42,647 bases of DNA, taken from assembly GCA_018240405.1 (NCBI GenBank), contig JAFEFW010000645.1:1-42647 (forward strand). The letters are read 5' to 3'. A program made the translations under genes and the position numbers. This stretch comes from Pseudomonadota bacterium. GTDB lineage: Bacteria; Pseudomonadota; Alphaproteobacteria; Acetobacterales; Acetobacteraceae. This document shows positions 16,214-25,454 of this stretch, piece by piece. Numbering within the stretch: the first letter of the stretch is position 1; every line of letters starts with the position of its first letter. The notes below the pieces were generated by a model, which was not told where the DNA came from, did not search any database, and was given only the letters and a program-made list of their open reading frames with translations.

Positions 16214-17626
16214 ATGAGAAGCCTCCGTACGCTGGCCCCTGTCAGGCCGACTAACTTCCAACTGGTCCGCGGCAACCAGCGGCTCACCCGCCTGGCTGTG
16301 GTGTTGGCCCTGCTGTCCGTGATCCTGATACTCGCGATCTCCGGCAACTCGCTGGCCCTGCTGGGTGTCCGTTACGCCGAAACCGGTGGACTCCCGTTTG
16401 AGAAGTTGCATCCCGGAACCTATCTGGTCGCTCTGGCGGCCATGCTTGTCCTGCTGTTCAGGCGTCCGGCCGGCAGCGGATTGATACGGCTGTTCCGGGA
16501 AGCGCCTGCACTGGCGATGTTCAACGTGCTGATGCTTGCCTGTGCCCTCTACTCTGTCGCCAATGTCGGAATCAGCGGCGCCGCCGTCTATATCGAGAGC
16601 TTCCTGTCCGCCGGCATGCTGGCAATCGTACTACGTGAAGCGACCGATCGGCAGAAGCGTGCCCTAGCCTGGATCATCCTGTTCTTCTGCATCGTCAGCA
16701 TTGTCATGTCGATCTACGAAGGGGCGACGCAGACGCATCTTATCCCGATGCACGTCGCGGATGAGAAGACCATGAAGATGCTGATGCAGGAAGACTCGGA
16801 CGAGTTCCGGGGGGATGGCTTGTTCACCCATCCGCTGACGGCTGCATTTGTTACGGCGATGTCCGTCTTCATGCTGCTGCGCATGAGAATGAACGGGGTG
16901 CTGCAAGCGATTCTGTTCACTGTCCTGCTGATCGGGCTCCTCAGCTTCGGTGGCCGCGCGGCGCTGGGGACGACGGTCGCGGGTGTCAGCCTGGCGGCAT
17001 CGGTCCGCTTGCTGTTCGGCCTGGTCCGCCGCGACCTTCCGCTGGGCTTCGTCGGCGCAATCACGGCCGCCGTCCTGTTCCTGCCGCCCCTTCTGCTGGC
17101 AGTCATCTCGTCCACCGACATCGGCGATCGCATCATTGCGCACATGTATATCGATGACAGCGCGAAAGTACGCAACATCCAGTGGCTCGTGCTGAACCAT
17201 CTGAACACGCACGACGTTGTCTTCGGCGTACCGCTCGCGCGCATGGAATTCCTGAAATACCAGATTGGTCTCGCAACAGATACCACCGATATCGAGAACT
17301 TCTGGCTGCTGATGTTCCTCAACCTGGGCGTGATGGGCTTCGTTGTCTTCCTCGTCGCGCTGTTCATGCTGATGGTTCATCTCGGGCGCCAGGCGGCTCA
17401 TCCACTAGGATGGCTGCTGATCCTCGCCGCGATCGCGATCGATTCAACCAGTAATTCGTTGGGCCGGAAAAGCATCGACCTTTTCATGCTGGTTGCCGTG
17501 GTCATGGCCATGACCGGCTACCGCACGTCCCTTGTCAGCTTGCCGTCCCTGATGCGCCGCCGTCCTGCGCCGACGGCGGCATCGCTTCAACCGTATCCCG
17601 CCAGACTTGCAGGAGTGAAACCATGA
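16214..17626 (+). CDS. VpsF/Wzy-like polysaccharide polymerase or ligase
   Basis: A 470-aa integral membrane protein with roughly ten hydrophobic segments, for example RLAVVLALLSVILILAISG near residue 30 and LLLAVISS near residue 295. A large hydrophilic loop near residues 175-205 contains DEFRGDGLFTHPLTAAFVTA. The HPL(T/N)xA signature is typical of VpsF-family and Wzy/WaaL-like proteins, which polymerise or transfer lipid-linked glycans on the periplasmic face. FGGRAALG (near 245) and RNIQWLVLNHLNTHDVVFGV (near 322) fit the second periplasmic loop. The last codons overlap the GumC-like gene (ATGA). It is the best candidate polymerase of the locus. Exact subfamily is not certain. Confidence 0.8.
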   Translation: MRSLRTLAPVRPTNFQLVRGNQRLTRLAVVLALLSVILILAISGNSLALLGVRYAETGGLPFEKLHPGTYLVALAAMLVLLFRRPAGSGLIRLFREAPALAMFNVLMLACALYSVANVGISGAAVYIESFLSAGMLAIVLREATDRQKRALAWIILFFCIVSIVMSIYEGATQTHLIPMHVADEKTMKMLMQEDSDEFRGDGLFTHPLTAAFVTAMSVFMLLRMRMNGVLQAILFTVLLIGLLSFGGRAALGTTVAGVSLAASVRLLFGLVRRDLPLGFVGAITAAVLFLPPLLLAVISSTDIGDRIIAHMYIDDSAKVRNIQWLVLNHLNTHDVVFGVPLARMEFLKYQIGLATDTTDIENFWLLMFLNLGVMGFVVFLVALFMLMVHLGRQAAHPLGWLLILAAIAIDSTSNSLGRKSIDLFMLVAVVMAMTGYRTSLVSLPSLMRRRPAPTAASLQPYPARLAGVKP

Positions 17627-19134
17627 GCGAGACCCTTGCTCTTCCGCCCCGTCTGGTCGTTCGCGACCTGCTGCTGACGGCCGCGACCCAGAAGGGGCGT
17701 GTCATCCTGATCTGCTTCTGTGTCATGGCCATCGCCCTGGCTGCGGCCGTGATCGTCAAGCCGGACTACAAGGCGAAATCGAGCCTGCTTGTGCTGATGG
17801 GCACCGAACATACATTCCGGCCGGCGGCCGGCCAGCAGTTCATGAACAGTGGCGGCGTCGACGCCGAACAGATTCTGCGCACCGAGTCTGGCATCATGGG
17901 CAGCGACGACCTGCACCGCAGCGTGATCCGGGAGATCGGTATCGGCCGCCTTTATCCGGATCTTCTAAAGCCACCGACGCTGCTGCAGAGCTGGTACCGC
18001 GACGCCCGCCGCCTGATCGCCGAATGGACCGGCACGGGCAAGGACGGCGCTGCGTTGGAGAACGACCCGATGGCGCAGGCGGTGGAGCTGTTCGCGCGCA
18101 ATCTCACGATTACGGTGGACAAGAAGTCCAGCGTCATCGGCCTGGAGTTCACGAACCCGGACGCCGCCGTGTCGGCTGAGGCGCTGCGCGTTCTGGAAGC
18201 GCAGTACTTCAACCTGCGCGCCAAGCTTTATGGCGACGTACAGGCACCGATTGTGCGGCGACAGCAGGATGCCGTCGCGGAGCAGCTCAGTGCCGCCAAC
18301 AAGGCGCTGGAGCAGTTCAAGCAGCAGCATGACATCAGCAACTTTGCCGACCGCCGCACGATCCTGCTGCGGCAGCAGGGCGACCTGGAAGCAGCCCTGG
18401 CGAAGTCGGAAGCCACCGTCGCCGGCCTGCAGGCTCGCCTGGAGCAGCTGAATCAGCAATTCGCCGCTGTGGCCGGTAACCGCAAGAACGCATCGGCCGC
18501 GTTGCAATCCATGGTGAATGCCTATCGCCAGCGGCAGGAAGAGGCAGCCACCACGTACCGCGGCTCGCCCGCCGTCGATGAGGCACGGCGCCAGGCCATG
18601 GAACGCCAGACCGACATCGCCCGGATGCAGGCCACCCAGGCCTACGGTGTGGAAACCGACCGCAACAAGACCGATGCCGATATGCGGGCCGCCGTCGCCG
18701 GACGTGATGCGATCCAGCAGCAACTGACCTCGCTGAAGTCGCAGATCGATGCGCTCAACAATGAGGAGATGAGCCTGCATCGTCTGGAGCTGAACCGGGC
18801 GATCCTGGAAGACAACTATCGCGCCGTAACGAAAATTCTGGATGAGCGCCAGGTTGTCGAGACCGTGGAGGCCAATCGCGAATCCTCCGTCCGCGTGATC
18901 CAGCCGCCGCGGGAGCCCGCCCTGCCGCAGCCGACCCGCCGCCTGATCCTGCTGGCCGGGGTTGTCGTCAGCATGCTGCTCTCGGTGGGCTCGATCCTGC
19001 TTGCGCACTTCTTCCGCTCTACCTATCTGCGTCCTGAGGCGCTGGAGGTCGACACCGGCCTCACGGTGCTTGCAGCCGTCCCCGAGATGCCGGCGCTGCG
19101 TGGCGGAGGTCCCATCATGATTACTGCCTCATAA
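17623..19134 (+). CDS. GumC/Wzz-like chain-length and export protein
   Basis: A 503-aa polysaccharide co-polymerase. It has an N-terminal membrane segment (about 27-47), a long periplasmic region that is mostly heptad-rich coiled coil (about 200-410, many Q, E, A and L), the Pro-rich QPPREPALPQPTRR, and a second membrane segment (about 441-464). It ends after a 39-residue cytoplasmic tail carrying LEVDTGLTVLAAVPEMP, where fused BY-kinases would continue. The kinase domain is absent, and the separate P-loop protein at 12849 probably supplies that function. It overlaps the preceding gene by four bases. It should set chain length and connect to an outer-membrane exporter, which is not seen in this window. 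No gene lies in 19135-19342. Confidence 0.9.
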   Translation: MSETLALPPRLVVRDLLLTAATQKGRVILICFCVMAIALAAAVIVKPDYKAKSSLLVLMGTEHTFRPAAGQQFMNSGGVDAEQILRTESGIMGSDDLHRSVIREIGIGRLYPDLLKPPTLLQSWYRDARRLIAEWTGTGKDGAALENDPMAQAVELFARNLTITVDKKSSVIGLEFTNPDAAVSAEALRVLEAQYFNLRAKLYGDVQAPIVRRQQDAVAEQLSAANKALEQFKQQHDISNFADRRTILLRQQGDLEAALAKSEATVAGLQARLEQLNQQFAAVAGNRKNASAALQSMVNAYRQRQEEAATTYRGSPAVDEARRQAMERQTDIARMQATQAYGVETDRNKTDADMRAAVAGRDAIQQQLTSLKSQIDALNNEEMSLHRLELNRAILEDNYRAVTKILDERQVVETVEANRESSVRVIQPPREPALPQPTRRLILLAGVVVSMLLSVGSILLAHFFRSTYLRPEALEVDTGLTVLAAVPEMPALRGGGPIMITAS

Positions 19135-19342
19135 CGGCAGATCGACGGCACGTGATTGGGCTGTCGATGATAGCGAGCTTATCCTGTGTTCGAATCATTG
19201 ACCGCCAGTTCACCGGTTGAATGCAAACCGGGACGCTCGGCTCAACACCCAGGACTTCCCACGGCCGGCGGCGCGCAACCCGCTTCATGGATTGCGGCCG
19301 GCCGGCAGTGAGGCACATGAGTTGACCGGAGATTATCAGACC

Positions 19343-20470
19343 ATGACGAGGCGAAGGACGATCCTGTTGGCCTCACCCTACGGCCAGACGGGCGGCGGTA
19401 TGGGCAGTATCATGACCTACCTCGCCGCCGCGCCTGGCGGACCGGCCGATCGGTACATTCTGAAACGAATCGAGACGCGCGGCGGCGGTCACATTCTGAG
19501 GTCGCCGCTGCATCTTGCACGCGCCGTTGGTCACGTTGTGCAGGAAGCCGTCGCCGGGCGCCTGGCACTGGTCCACCTGAACCTGGCTGAAGGCGGCAGC
19601 GTATACCGAAAAGCGATCATTATGGCCGCAACGAAACTTTGCGGCGGCCGTGTGCTGCTTCACTTGCACGCTGCGCGCATCAGGCAGTTCCACGATTCAG
19701 TGAACGGTCTGGGCAAGTGGGTGACGCGCTGGATGTTTCACACGGCGGATCATTGCATCGTCCTGGGCGAGGTCTGGCGGAACTGGGTAACCGGCACGCT
19801 GGGCGTGCCTTCCGAACGGGTCAGTGTGGTCCACAACGGCGTGCCGGCGGTTGCGGACGCCGCCAGCGCGCGGGCGGAGACTGGTGTGTTCCGTCTGCTG
19901 TTTCTCGGCAACCTTCAGGAGCGCAAAGGTGTTGCCGATCTGTTGGCGGCGCTGGCAACGCCGCAACTGCGGAGCCGGCCGGTACAGGTGACGCTGGCAG
20001 GTGGTGGAGCGGTGGATCAGTATCGCCAGCTCGCGACCGAACTGGGGGTGCTGGACAAGGTTCGCTTCACCGGCTGGGTCGGCCAGGATGAGGCCCGCGG
20101 CCTGATCACCCAGGCGGATGCGCTGATTCTGCCGTCATATGATGAAGGCTTGCCGCTCGTGATCCTGGAAGCGTTATCCTGCGGCACGCCGGTTATCTGC
20201 ACCCCCGTCGGGTCCATACCTGAAGTCATGGCACACGAAACGACAGCCTGGTTTGTAATGCCCGGTGATGTGACCGCGATTGCCGAAGCAGTTGTCCGTC
20301 TGGCCGACGACCCTGCCCTGCGTCAGCATCTGGCGCAGGAAGGGAGGGGACTCTACCGACGCCTGTTTACGATGGACACATTCGCCCGCGAAATCGAACG
20401 CTTTTATCGAATGCTCACCTCGGACAAGCCTTTGCCGCCGAAGCTTGCGCTGGCACCTGAATCATCATGA
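19343..20470 (+). CDS. Glycosyltransferase family 4 (second)
   Basis: A 375-aa GT-B enzyme. The frame is open upstream to 19217, but the ATG at 19343 is preferred: GGAG lies 11 nt upstream and the protein then begins directly with the first strand (RRTILLASPYGQTGGGMGSI). It has RLLFLGNLQERKGVADLLAA near residue 182, VRFTGWVGQDEA, and the E-X7-E donor motif SYDEGLPLVILEALSCGTPV near residue 267. It should act after the first GT4 in building the repeat unit. It is preceded by about 200 nt without a gene, so a second promoter could lie there. The donor sugar is not predictable. Confidence 0.9.
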   Translation: MTRRRTILLASPYGQTGGGMGSIMTYLAAAPGGPADRYILKRIETRGGGHILRSPLHLARAVGHVVQEAVAGRLALVHLNLAEGGSVYRKAIIMAATKLCGGRVLLHLHAARIRQFHDSVNGLGKWVTRWMFHTADHCIVLGEVWRNWVTGTLGVPSERVSVVHNGVPAVADAASARAETGVFRLLFLGNLQERKGVADLLAALATPQLRSRPVQVTLAGGGAVDQYRQLATELGVLDKVRFTGWVGQDEARGLITQADALILPSYDEGLPLVILEALSCGTPVICTPVGSIPEVMAHETTAWFVMPGDVTAIAEAVVRLADDPALRQHLAQEGRGLYRRLFTMDTFAREIERFYRMLTSDKPLPPKLALAPESS

Positions 20471-20549
20471 CGCGGGTCCGCCACCTCGGCACTTTTATGC
20501 AACAAGCCGTGCCGCTCCAGCTAAGGCATGGCTTACGCCAGGACGACCG

Positions 20550-21533
20550 ATGACGCTAGCCGACAGCTTTTTTGACCGAGCGCTGGCTGCGGTCTCCGGA
20601 ACCAATGGAATTGAACTGGCTCTGCTTTGGGCCACTGTGCTCGTAGCGGCGGTCGTGACCTATGCGCGGGCCTACCCCGGGGTCTGGTCCGCTCGCCACT
20701 TTTTCGGATACGTCTTTCCGAGGGAGATCTGGACGCACGCTTCGTCGCGTGCGGATTTCCTGTTTTGGCTGTCGCGCCGCATCTTCATGCCATTGCTGGT
20801 GATTCCGCTGGTGATCTCGACCGCGGCGGCCGGGCACGGCATGTATCTTCTGCTGTCGGCCATCTTTGGCGCGCCGGTTCATCGTGGGCCGGCCGGGCCT
20901 GGCACGCTGCTGGTGTTCACCATCACCATGCTGCTGGCCTATGACCTGTCGTACTACCTATATCACCGGCTGCAGCATTCCGTGCCGGTTCTATGGGAAC
21001 TGCACAAGGTTCACCATTCCGCTCAGGTTATGATCGGCGTCACCAAGGATCGGGTGCACCCGATCGATGAGATCATGAACCGCTGGTGGGACGGGCTGAT
21101 CCCGGGCCTGTGTTACGGCATCTGGCTGTTCTTCGTCCTCGACCCGGTCGAATTGACCGTATTTGGCGTAAACGTCTACTTCCTCCGCAACACACTGCTG
21201 ATGATGGACTTCGTACGGCACACGCACCTGAAGCTTTCCTACGGCCGTGCGTTGAACGCGGTGTTCCTTTGTCCGCATTACCATCAGCTCCACCACAGCA
21301 TCGCCATGCGGCATTGGGACAAGAATTTCGGCCTGGCGTTGAGCATATGGGACCGCATGTTCGGCACCCTCGTCGTGCCGGAGAAGGATGAAAGCTTCAT
21401 CTTTGGCCTGACCGACGATGAGCACGACGAGTACCAGTCCTTGGCCCGCCTTCATGTTGTCCCGCTGAAGAAGATCGCGGGACACATGTCCCGATGGGTC
21501 CGTCGCCCTCATCAAGCCGGAGAAGTCGTGTGA
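20550..21533 (+). CDS. Fatty acid hydroxylase/sterol desaturase superfamily protein
   Basis: A 327-aa membrane di-iron oxygenase. The ATG has AGGA 6 nt upstream; the upstream extension of the frame only overlaps the previous gene. There are hydrophobic segments near residues 24-40, 78-105 and 118-135. The three His boxes are complete: HRLQH (139-143), HKVHH (152-156) and HYHQLHH (243-249), with H224/H226 between them. Members hydroxylate or desaturate a lipid carbon at the membrane. In a glycan locus the likely substrate is an acyl or polyprenyl lipid anchor or an attached acyl group, which is inference. The stop overlaps the next GTG start. Confidence 0.92.
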   Translation: MTLADSFFDRALAAVSGTNGIELALLWATVLVAAVVTYARAYPGVWSARHFFGYVFPREIWTHASSRADFLFWLSRRIFMPLLVIPLVISTAAAGHGMYLLLSAIFGAPVHRGPAGPGTLLVFTITMLLAYDLSYYLYHRLQHSVPVLWELHKVHHSAQVMIGVTKDRVHPIDEIMNRWWDGLIPGLCYGIWLFFVLDPVELTVFGVNVYFLRNTLLMMDFVRHTHLKLSYGRALNAVFLCPHYHQLHHSIAMRHWDKNFGLALSIWDRMFGTLVVPEKDESFIFGLTDDEHDEYQSLARLHVVPLKKIAGHMSRWVRRPHQAGEVV

Positions 21534-22651
21534 GCCTGCGCCTGGAGGTGGTATCGACGCCTCAACGTTTTGCTGAATTGCAAGATTCCTGGGATACCTT
21601 GTGGCACCGCAGCAGCGGTTACGTCTTTCAGAGCCATGTCTGGATTTCAGCCTGGATCAGCGGCATCAGTTGCCAGAAAGATATCAGGTTGTTGATCGGG
21701 CTTGCCTGGGACGGTGACACATTGGTCGGCGCTCTGCCATGCGCCGTCCACCGCCGCGCCGGACTGCGGGTTCTGCAGTGGGCCGCGCAACGGTTCAGCG
21801 ACTACTGCGACTGTCTTATTGATCCGGATCGGCCGGATGCTATGGAAACCCTTTGGGACGGCATCGGCCGCGCTGGCGGCTTCGACCTGATCGCGTTGCA
21901 GCAGATCCGGCCGGACGCGCACTGCCACGGCTTTCTGCAAAACTTGGCAGGAAGCGGTGGGGCTATTGAGCCTGGGGACCGCCAGGAACGCTGCATGCGT
22001 ATTGAAAACCACTGGCCATCGGGTCACGCTTTCTTCCGCTCGCTGAACAAGAAGGGCCGCAATAACCACACGCGCGGCAAGCGGATCCTGTCGGAACTCG
22101 GCGGTGAAGTGGCCTTCGAGGTGCGAGAACCGGACACAGACGTGCAGGCGTTGCTCGAAACCGCCGTGGCATGGAAGCTCGCCTGGCTTCGCCAGGTTGA
22201 GCCAAACTCGCCGCTGTTCACCACGGACTATCCGGTGTTCACGACACTTCTCAACGCGGCATGGCGCCAGTGCCCGGCCAAGCTGTTTCTGTTGACATGT
22301 GGCGGCACCATGGTCGCGGCGTCATTGAACTTCGTCTACGGCGGTCGGATGGAGGCCTATTTCACAGCCTACGATCCGGCATACGAGCGCGCATCGCCAG
22401 GCACGATCCTGATCGTGGAGTACAGCGAGTGGGCGTTCGACCGTGGCCTCAGTCACGTTGATTTCCTGCGCGGCGAGGAGCCCTTTAAGTTCCGCCTGTC
22501 AAACGCCGAGACTGTGATCGGCAGCTACAGCGGAGCACGCACGCTGCTCGGGCGGATTGCCGTGTCCGGCCATCGCTGGTTGGCGCGGCATCGACATAAG
22601 AATGAGGTTGCCGCCCCTCAGCCGGCCGAGGCCATGGCAGCCGCCGACTGA
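21530..22651 (+). CDS. FemAB/GNAT-like acyltransferase (BioF2-like domain, CelD type)
   Basis: A 373-aa cytoplasmic protein. GTG at 21530 is chosen because GGAG lies 7 nt upstream and it overlaps the previous stop (GTGTGA), as expected for coupling. The two-lobed GNAT layout is visible: an N-terminal lobe with YVFQSHVWISAWISG near residue 30 and GDTLVGALPCAVHRR, then the linker SLNKKGRNNHTRGKRILSEL near residue 175. The C-terminal lobe has LFLLTCGGTMVAASLNFVYG, MEAYFTAYDPAYERASPGTI and GLSHVDFLRGEEPFKFRLSN. Such proteins occur in polysaccharide clusters and probably acylate a sugar or add an amino acid. It is the last plus-strand gene before a strong hairpin. Confidence 0.85.
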   Translation: MSLRLEVVSTPQRFAELQDSWDTLWHRSSGYVFQSHVWISAWISGISCQKDIRLLIGLAWDGDTLVGALPCAVHRRAGLRVLQWAAQRFSDYCDCLIDPDRPDAMETLWDGIGRAGGFDLIALQQIRPDAHCHGFLQNLAGSGGAIEPGDRQERCMRIENHWPSGHAFFRSLNKKGRNNHTRGKRILSELGGEVAFEVREPDTDVQALLETAVAWKLAWLRQVEPNSPLFTTDYPVFTTLLNAAWRQCPAKLFLLTCGGTMVAASLNFVYGGRMEAYFTAYDPAYERASPGTILIVEYSEWAFDRGLSHVDFLRGEEPFKFRLSNAETVIGSYSGARTLLGRIAVSGHRWLARHRHKNEVAAPQPAEAMAAAD

Positions 22652-22658
22652 AAATGCC

Positions 22659-22696
22659 GCCCGCCTGCCCGGTGTTGCGGCACCGGGCAGGCGGGC
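22659..22696. terminator. Strong hairpin between convergent genes
   Basis: A perfect 16-bp GC-rich stem (left arm 22659-22674, right arm 22681-22696) with a 6-nt loop TTGCGG. It lies 7 nt after the stop of the acyltransferase gene and 5 nt before the stop of the minus-strand FAD protein gene. AAAA precedes it on the plus strand, giving a UUUU tail for minus-strand transcripts. It is well placed as a bidirectional terminator. Confidence 0.85.
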
Positions 22697-22701
22697 AAGC
22701 C

Positions 22702-23934
22702 TTAGGCGGGCGCGAGCGATCCAGCAGGGGCGACGATGCGCTTGGGCATCGTCCGGTGAAGGTGCTGGCTCAGGCGGCGGGATGCGAAGCCGGCGCCATA
22801 AGCGAAGCGCAGCAGCGGTCCAAAGCTGTTGGCCGCTGCGGTGCCAACGACAAACAGGCCGGGCACGCTGGTTTCGAAGTACGGAGACAGCGTTGCTGAC
22901 GTGTACTCCATGTCCATCGTGGCCAGCAGATCGTCGTTCAGGAAGGGCAGCCGGTGCATGTTGACGCGATAGCCTGTCGCAGCGATGACATGCTCTGCTT
23001 CGATCGTCCGCTCGCCGCCTTCATCCATCTTGAAGGTCACGGCTGCAACATCGCCACGCATCGCAGATCGGCTGAGCCTGGCGCCGAGCAGAACCGGAAC
23101 GTTCTTTTCGATTTCGTCACGCGACGTCCAGCCAGGCGCGGCACCGAGGTGCTTGCGCACGACCAGATGACGGAAGTCGCGCGGCATCCTGTAGAACACC
23201 GTCGGCGCTACCACGCAGGCCATTGAGCGCCAGCCGGTTCCGAGACCCGATTCCGGCTCCTTGATCCGCTCCAGCACACTACGCGGCCGCGGCGGGTCAC
23301 ACCACGAGATACGCGGCCGGCGCGCGGCAACCGTAACGTGTGCTCCTCGCTGACTCATCAGGGCCGCCATTCCCACGCCGGATGCGCCACCGCCGATGAT
23401 CAGCACCTTCCGCCCGCTGAACGGGTCCAGGTGATGGTGATCAGCACTGTGGGAAAGTAACGGACCAGTGATCTCATCAAGTTCAGGCGGAATGTCATAG
23501 AATTTTCGAATGCCGGCGGCGATCACGACGCGCGCGGCCGCAACTGTTTCTCCATCGTGCAGGTGAAGCACGAAACCGTCACCGTTGCGCTCAAGCTTGT
23601 CAACCAGGCGTTCATCCAGCATTGGCACAAAGCGCTTCTGGAACGCGACACCGTAGTCGCAAAATGTCTGCAGCGGCACGGGCAGCCCGCTATCCTTGTA
23701 GGGGAGACCATGATCACTACAGTAGTCACGCAACGTAAAGGACCCCTCCGGATCCCACAGGTTCGATGCAAAGCCTTCGGATTTCAGCACCATGCCTTCT
23801 GGCATACCCGTGCGCCATGTATGCATAGGCTGCCCGAAGACGCGGATGCTGAGCCCTCGCGCGACCAGATGCGCCGCCAGCGAAAGTCCATAGGGGCCGG
23901 CCCCGATGATCGCAACATCGGTCATGCGCTGCAT
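22702..23934 (-). CDS. FAD/NAD(P)-binding monooxygenase-like protein
   Basis: A 410-aa flavoprotein. The start at 23934 is supported by GGAG 10 nt upstream; the frame is open to 23970, and a start three codons in (MTDVAIIG) is also possible. It has the FAD motif IIGAGPYGLSLAAHL near residue 8, GSFTLRDYCSDHGLPY near residue 75, the NADPH-binding IIGGGASGVGMAALM near residue 175, HVIAATGY near residue 315 and VPGLFVVGTAAANSFGPLLR near residue 355. This layout is that of SidA/IucD-like and other flavin-dependent N-hydroxylating or Baeyer-Villiger-type enzymes. The substrate is unknown. It is divergent from the ATP-grasp gene, sharing a 176-nt control region. Confidence 0.85.
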   Translation of the reverse strand: MQRMTDVAIIGAGPYGLSLAAHLVARGLSIRVFGQPMHTWRTGMPEGMVLKSEGFASNLWDPEGSFTLRDYCSDHGLPYKDSGLPVPLQTFCDYGVAFQKRFVPMLDERLVDKLERNGDGFVLHLHDGETVAAARVVIAAGIRKFYDIPPELDEITGPLLSHSADHHHLDPFSGRKVLIIGGGASGVGMAALMSQRGAHVTVAARRPRISWCDPPRPRSVLERIKEPESGLGTGWRSMACVVAPTVFYRMPRDFRHLVVRKHLGAAPGWTSRDEIEKNVPVLLGARLSRSAMRGDVAAVTFKMDEGGERTIEAEHVIAATGYRVNMHRLPFLNDDLLATMDMEYTSATLSPYFETSVPGLFVVGTAAANSFGPLLRFAYGAGFASRRLSQHLHRTMPKRIVAPAGSLAPA

Positions 23935-24006
23935 CGACGCCGTGCTCCAAACTGCAAGTCGAACGGACACATCACAAATACCTCATCGTTGCCGTAAGAT
24001 CTTTTA

Positions 24007-24043
24007 TTGCCGTTGCGCCAATGGTCTACTGACGCAAGGGCAA
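24007..24043. promoter_or_regulatory. Dyad operator candidate between divergent FAD protein and ATP-grasp genes
   Basis: The sequence TTGCCGTTGCG-N15-CGCAAGGGCAA is an inverted repeat with 11-nt arms and a single mismatch, centred in the 176-nt divergent intergenic region. A further copy of TTGCCGT lies at 23989-23995, 18 nt before the one in the left arm. The symmetry and placement suggest a dimeric regulator controlling both directions. Confidence 0.42.
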
Positions 24044-24110
24044 CGTAACCCCGTGATCGCAGAATAAGCCCTACTCTGTCCAGTAACTCACTCGTAAATG
24101 ATGGTACGAC

Positions 24111-25454
24111 ATGGACGCGCCGCTTCGCCTCAATCGTCGATCCGCCTTGCCGTCCGTCATCACGGATGTCACGCACCTGATGCGCGCCGCATCGCCGGCC
24201 AGCACCGCATCCGGACTCAAGGCGACGCATCAACCTCACGTTGTTCTGGTTACCACCGTACGACTGCCGACCACGGCGCGCCTGGCCCTGGAGCTTTACA
24301 AGGCTGGCGCTACTGTGAGCGTTGTTGCGCCATCACGGCATCCGGTGGAAGCACTTCGCTGCCTCGCTGATCTTACAGGTCATAGCGTGTGGGCGCCGTT
24401 CAGGTTGCTGGAACGCACCCTCAAACGGTTGCGGCCGGACGCTGTCATTCCGTGCGACGAACAGACCGTGCGTGACCTGCAGGAGGTTCACCGCCGGAGC
24501 CAGGATCGCGGCATTCGAGACCTGCTGGAAAGCTCACTGGGCAATCCCACGAACTTCCCGATCATCACGTCACGCAACCTGCTGCTGTCCGTTGCGCGCG
24601 ACCTCGATGTGCGCGTGCCGGACTCGATGGCGCTGGCGACGGAGGACGCGGTGCAGGAATGCCTGGACGTACATCAGACGCCCATCGTCCTGAAGGCTGA
24701 TGGAAGCTGGGCAGGTTTCGGCGTCCGCGTTGTTTCGAATCCGGCACTGGTACACGAAGCCTGGTCCGAGATGCGCCGCCCCCCCAGTTTCTACATGGCG
24801 CTGCGAGCGTTGCTGATGGAGGGCGATGCGATCTATGTTCGCTCCTGGCTGCGGCATGAGCGGCCGACGCTGTCTGCACAGAGCTATGTTGATGGGCGGC
24901 CGGCCAATATCGGTGTCGTCTGCCGGCGCGGCGAGGTGCTGGCAAGCATCTGCGCCGAGGCAGTTGCAACGGTCTCAACAACCGGACCATCAACGGTAAC
25001 GCGTATCATCCAGAACCAGGAGATGGTGGAAGCCGCGTCACGCATCGTGCGCGCCCTCGGTCTGTCTGGATTCATCGGCTTCGACTTCATGATCGAAAAC
25101 GCGACAGGTCACTCTTATCTGATCGAAATGAATCCGCGTGTCACGCCGATCTGCACCATTCCGCTCGGCCCGGGCCAGGATCTCCCCGAGGCGTTCACGG
25201 CAGCCCTGGCCGGACGGCCGGAGCATGCGAGGCCGCCGCGCACAACCAGCGATGTGATCGCCTATTTTCCGGATACGTGGGAACTTGATCCGGCAAACCG
25301 GTTCCTCCACACCGTTTTTCATGACGTCCCGTGGGAGGAGCCCGCACTGGTTCGTCGCTTGATGCAACCGGAACTACGGGATCGTTACTGGGCGCTCCGT
25401 CAGCTCAGACGCGCCCGACAATTGTTCCAGCAGCGCCGGGGTACCGATCTTTGA
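24111..25454 (+). CDS. ATP-grasp domain carboxylate-amine ligase-like protein
   Basis: A 447-aa cytoplasmic protein with the three ATP-grasp subdomains. A pre-ATP-grasp Rossmann part begins near residue 44 (HVVLVTTVRLPTTARLALEL) and includes LRPDAVIPCDE. The ATP-binding lobe has NFPIITSRNLLLSVARDLDV (near 147) and PIVLKADGSWAGFGVRVV (near 190). The catalytic lobe has GFIGFDFMIEN and YLIEMNPRVTP near residue 340, the Mg2+-binding E and N. The family joins a carboxylate to an amine via an acyl phosphate. In this locus it could attach an amino acid or other acid to a sugar, but that is inference. Its stop overlaps the TTG start of the GH5 gene. Confidence 0.88.
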   Translation: MDAPLRLNRRSALPSVITDVTHLMRAASPASTASGLKATHQPHVVLVTTVRLPTTARLALELYKAGATVSVVAPSRHPVEALRCLADLTGHSVWAPFRLLERTLKRLRPDAVIPCDEQTVRDLQEVHRRSQDRGIRDLLESSLGNPTNFPIITSRNLLLSVARDLDVRVPDSMALATEDAVQECLDVHQTPIVLKADGSWAGFGVRVVSNPALVHEAWSEMRRPPSFYMALRALLMEGDAIYVRSWLRHERPTLSAQSYVDGRPANIGVVCRRGEVLASICAEAVATVSTTGPSTVTRIIQNQEMVEAASRIVRALGLSGFIGFDFMIENATGHSYLIEMNPRVTPICTIPLGPGQDLPEAFTAALAGRPEHARPPRTTSDVIAYFPDTWELDPANRFLHTVFHDVPWEEPALVRRLMQPELRDRYWALRQLRRARQLFQQRRGTDL

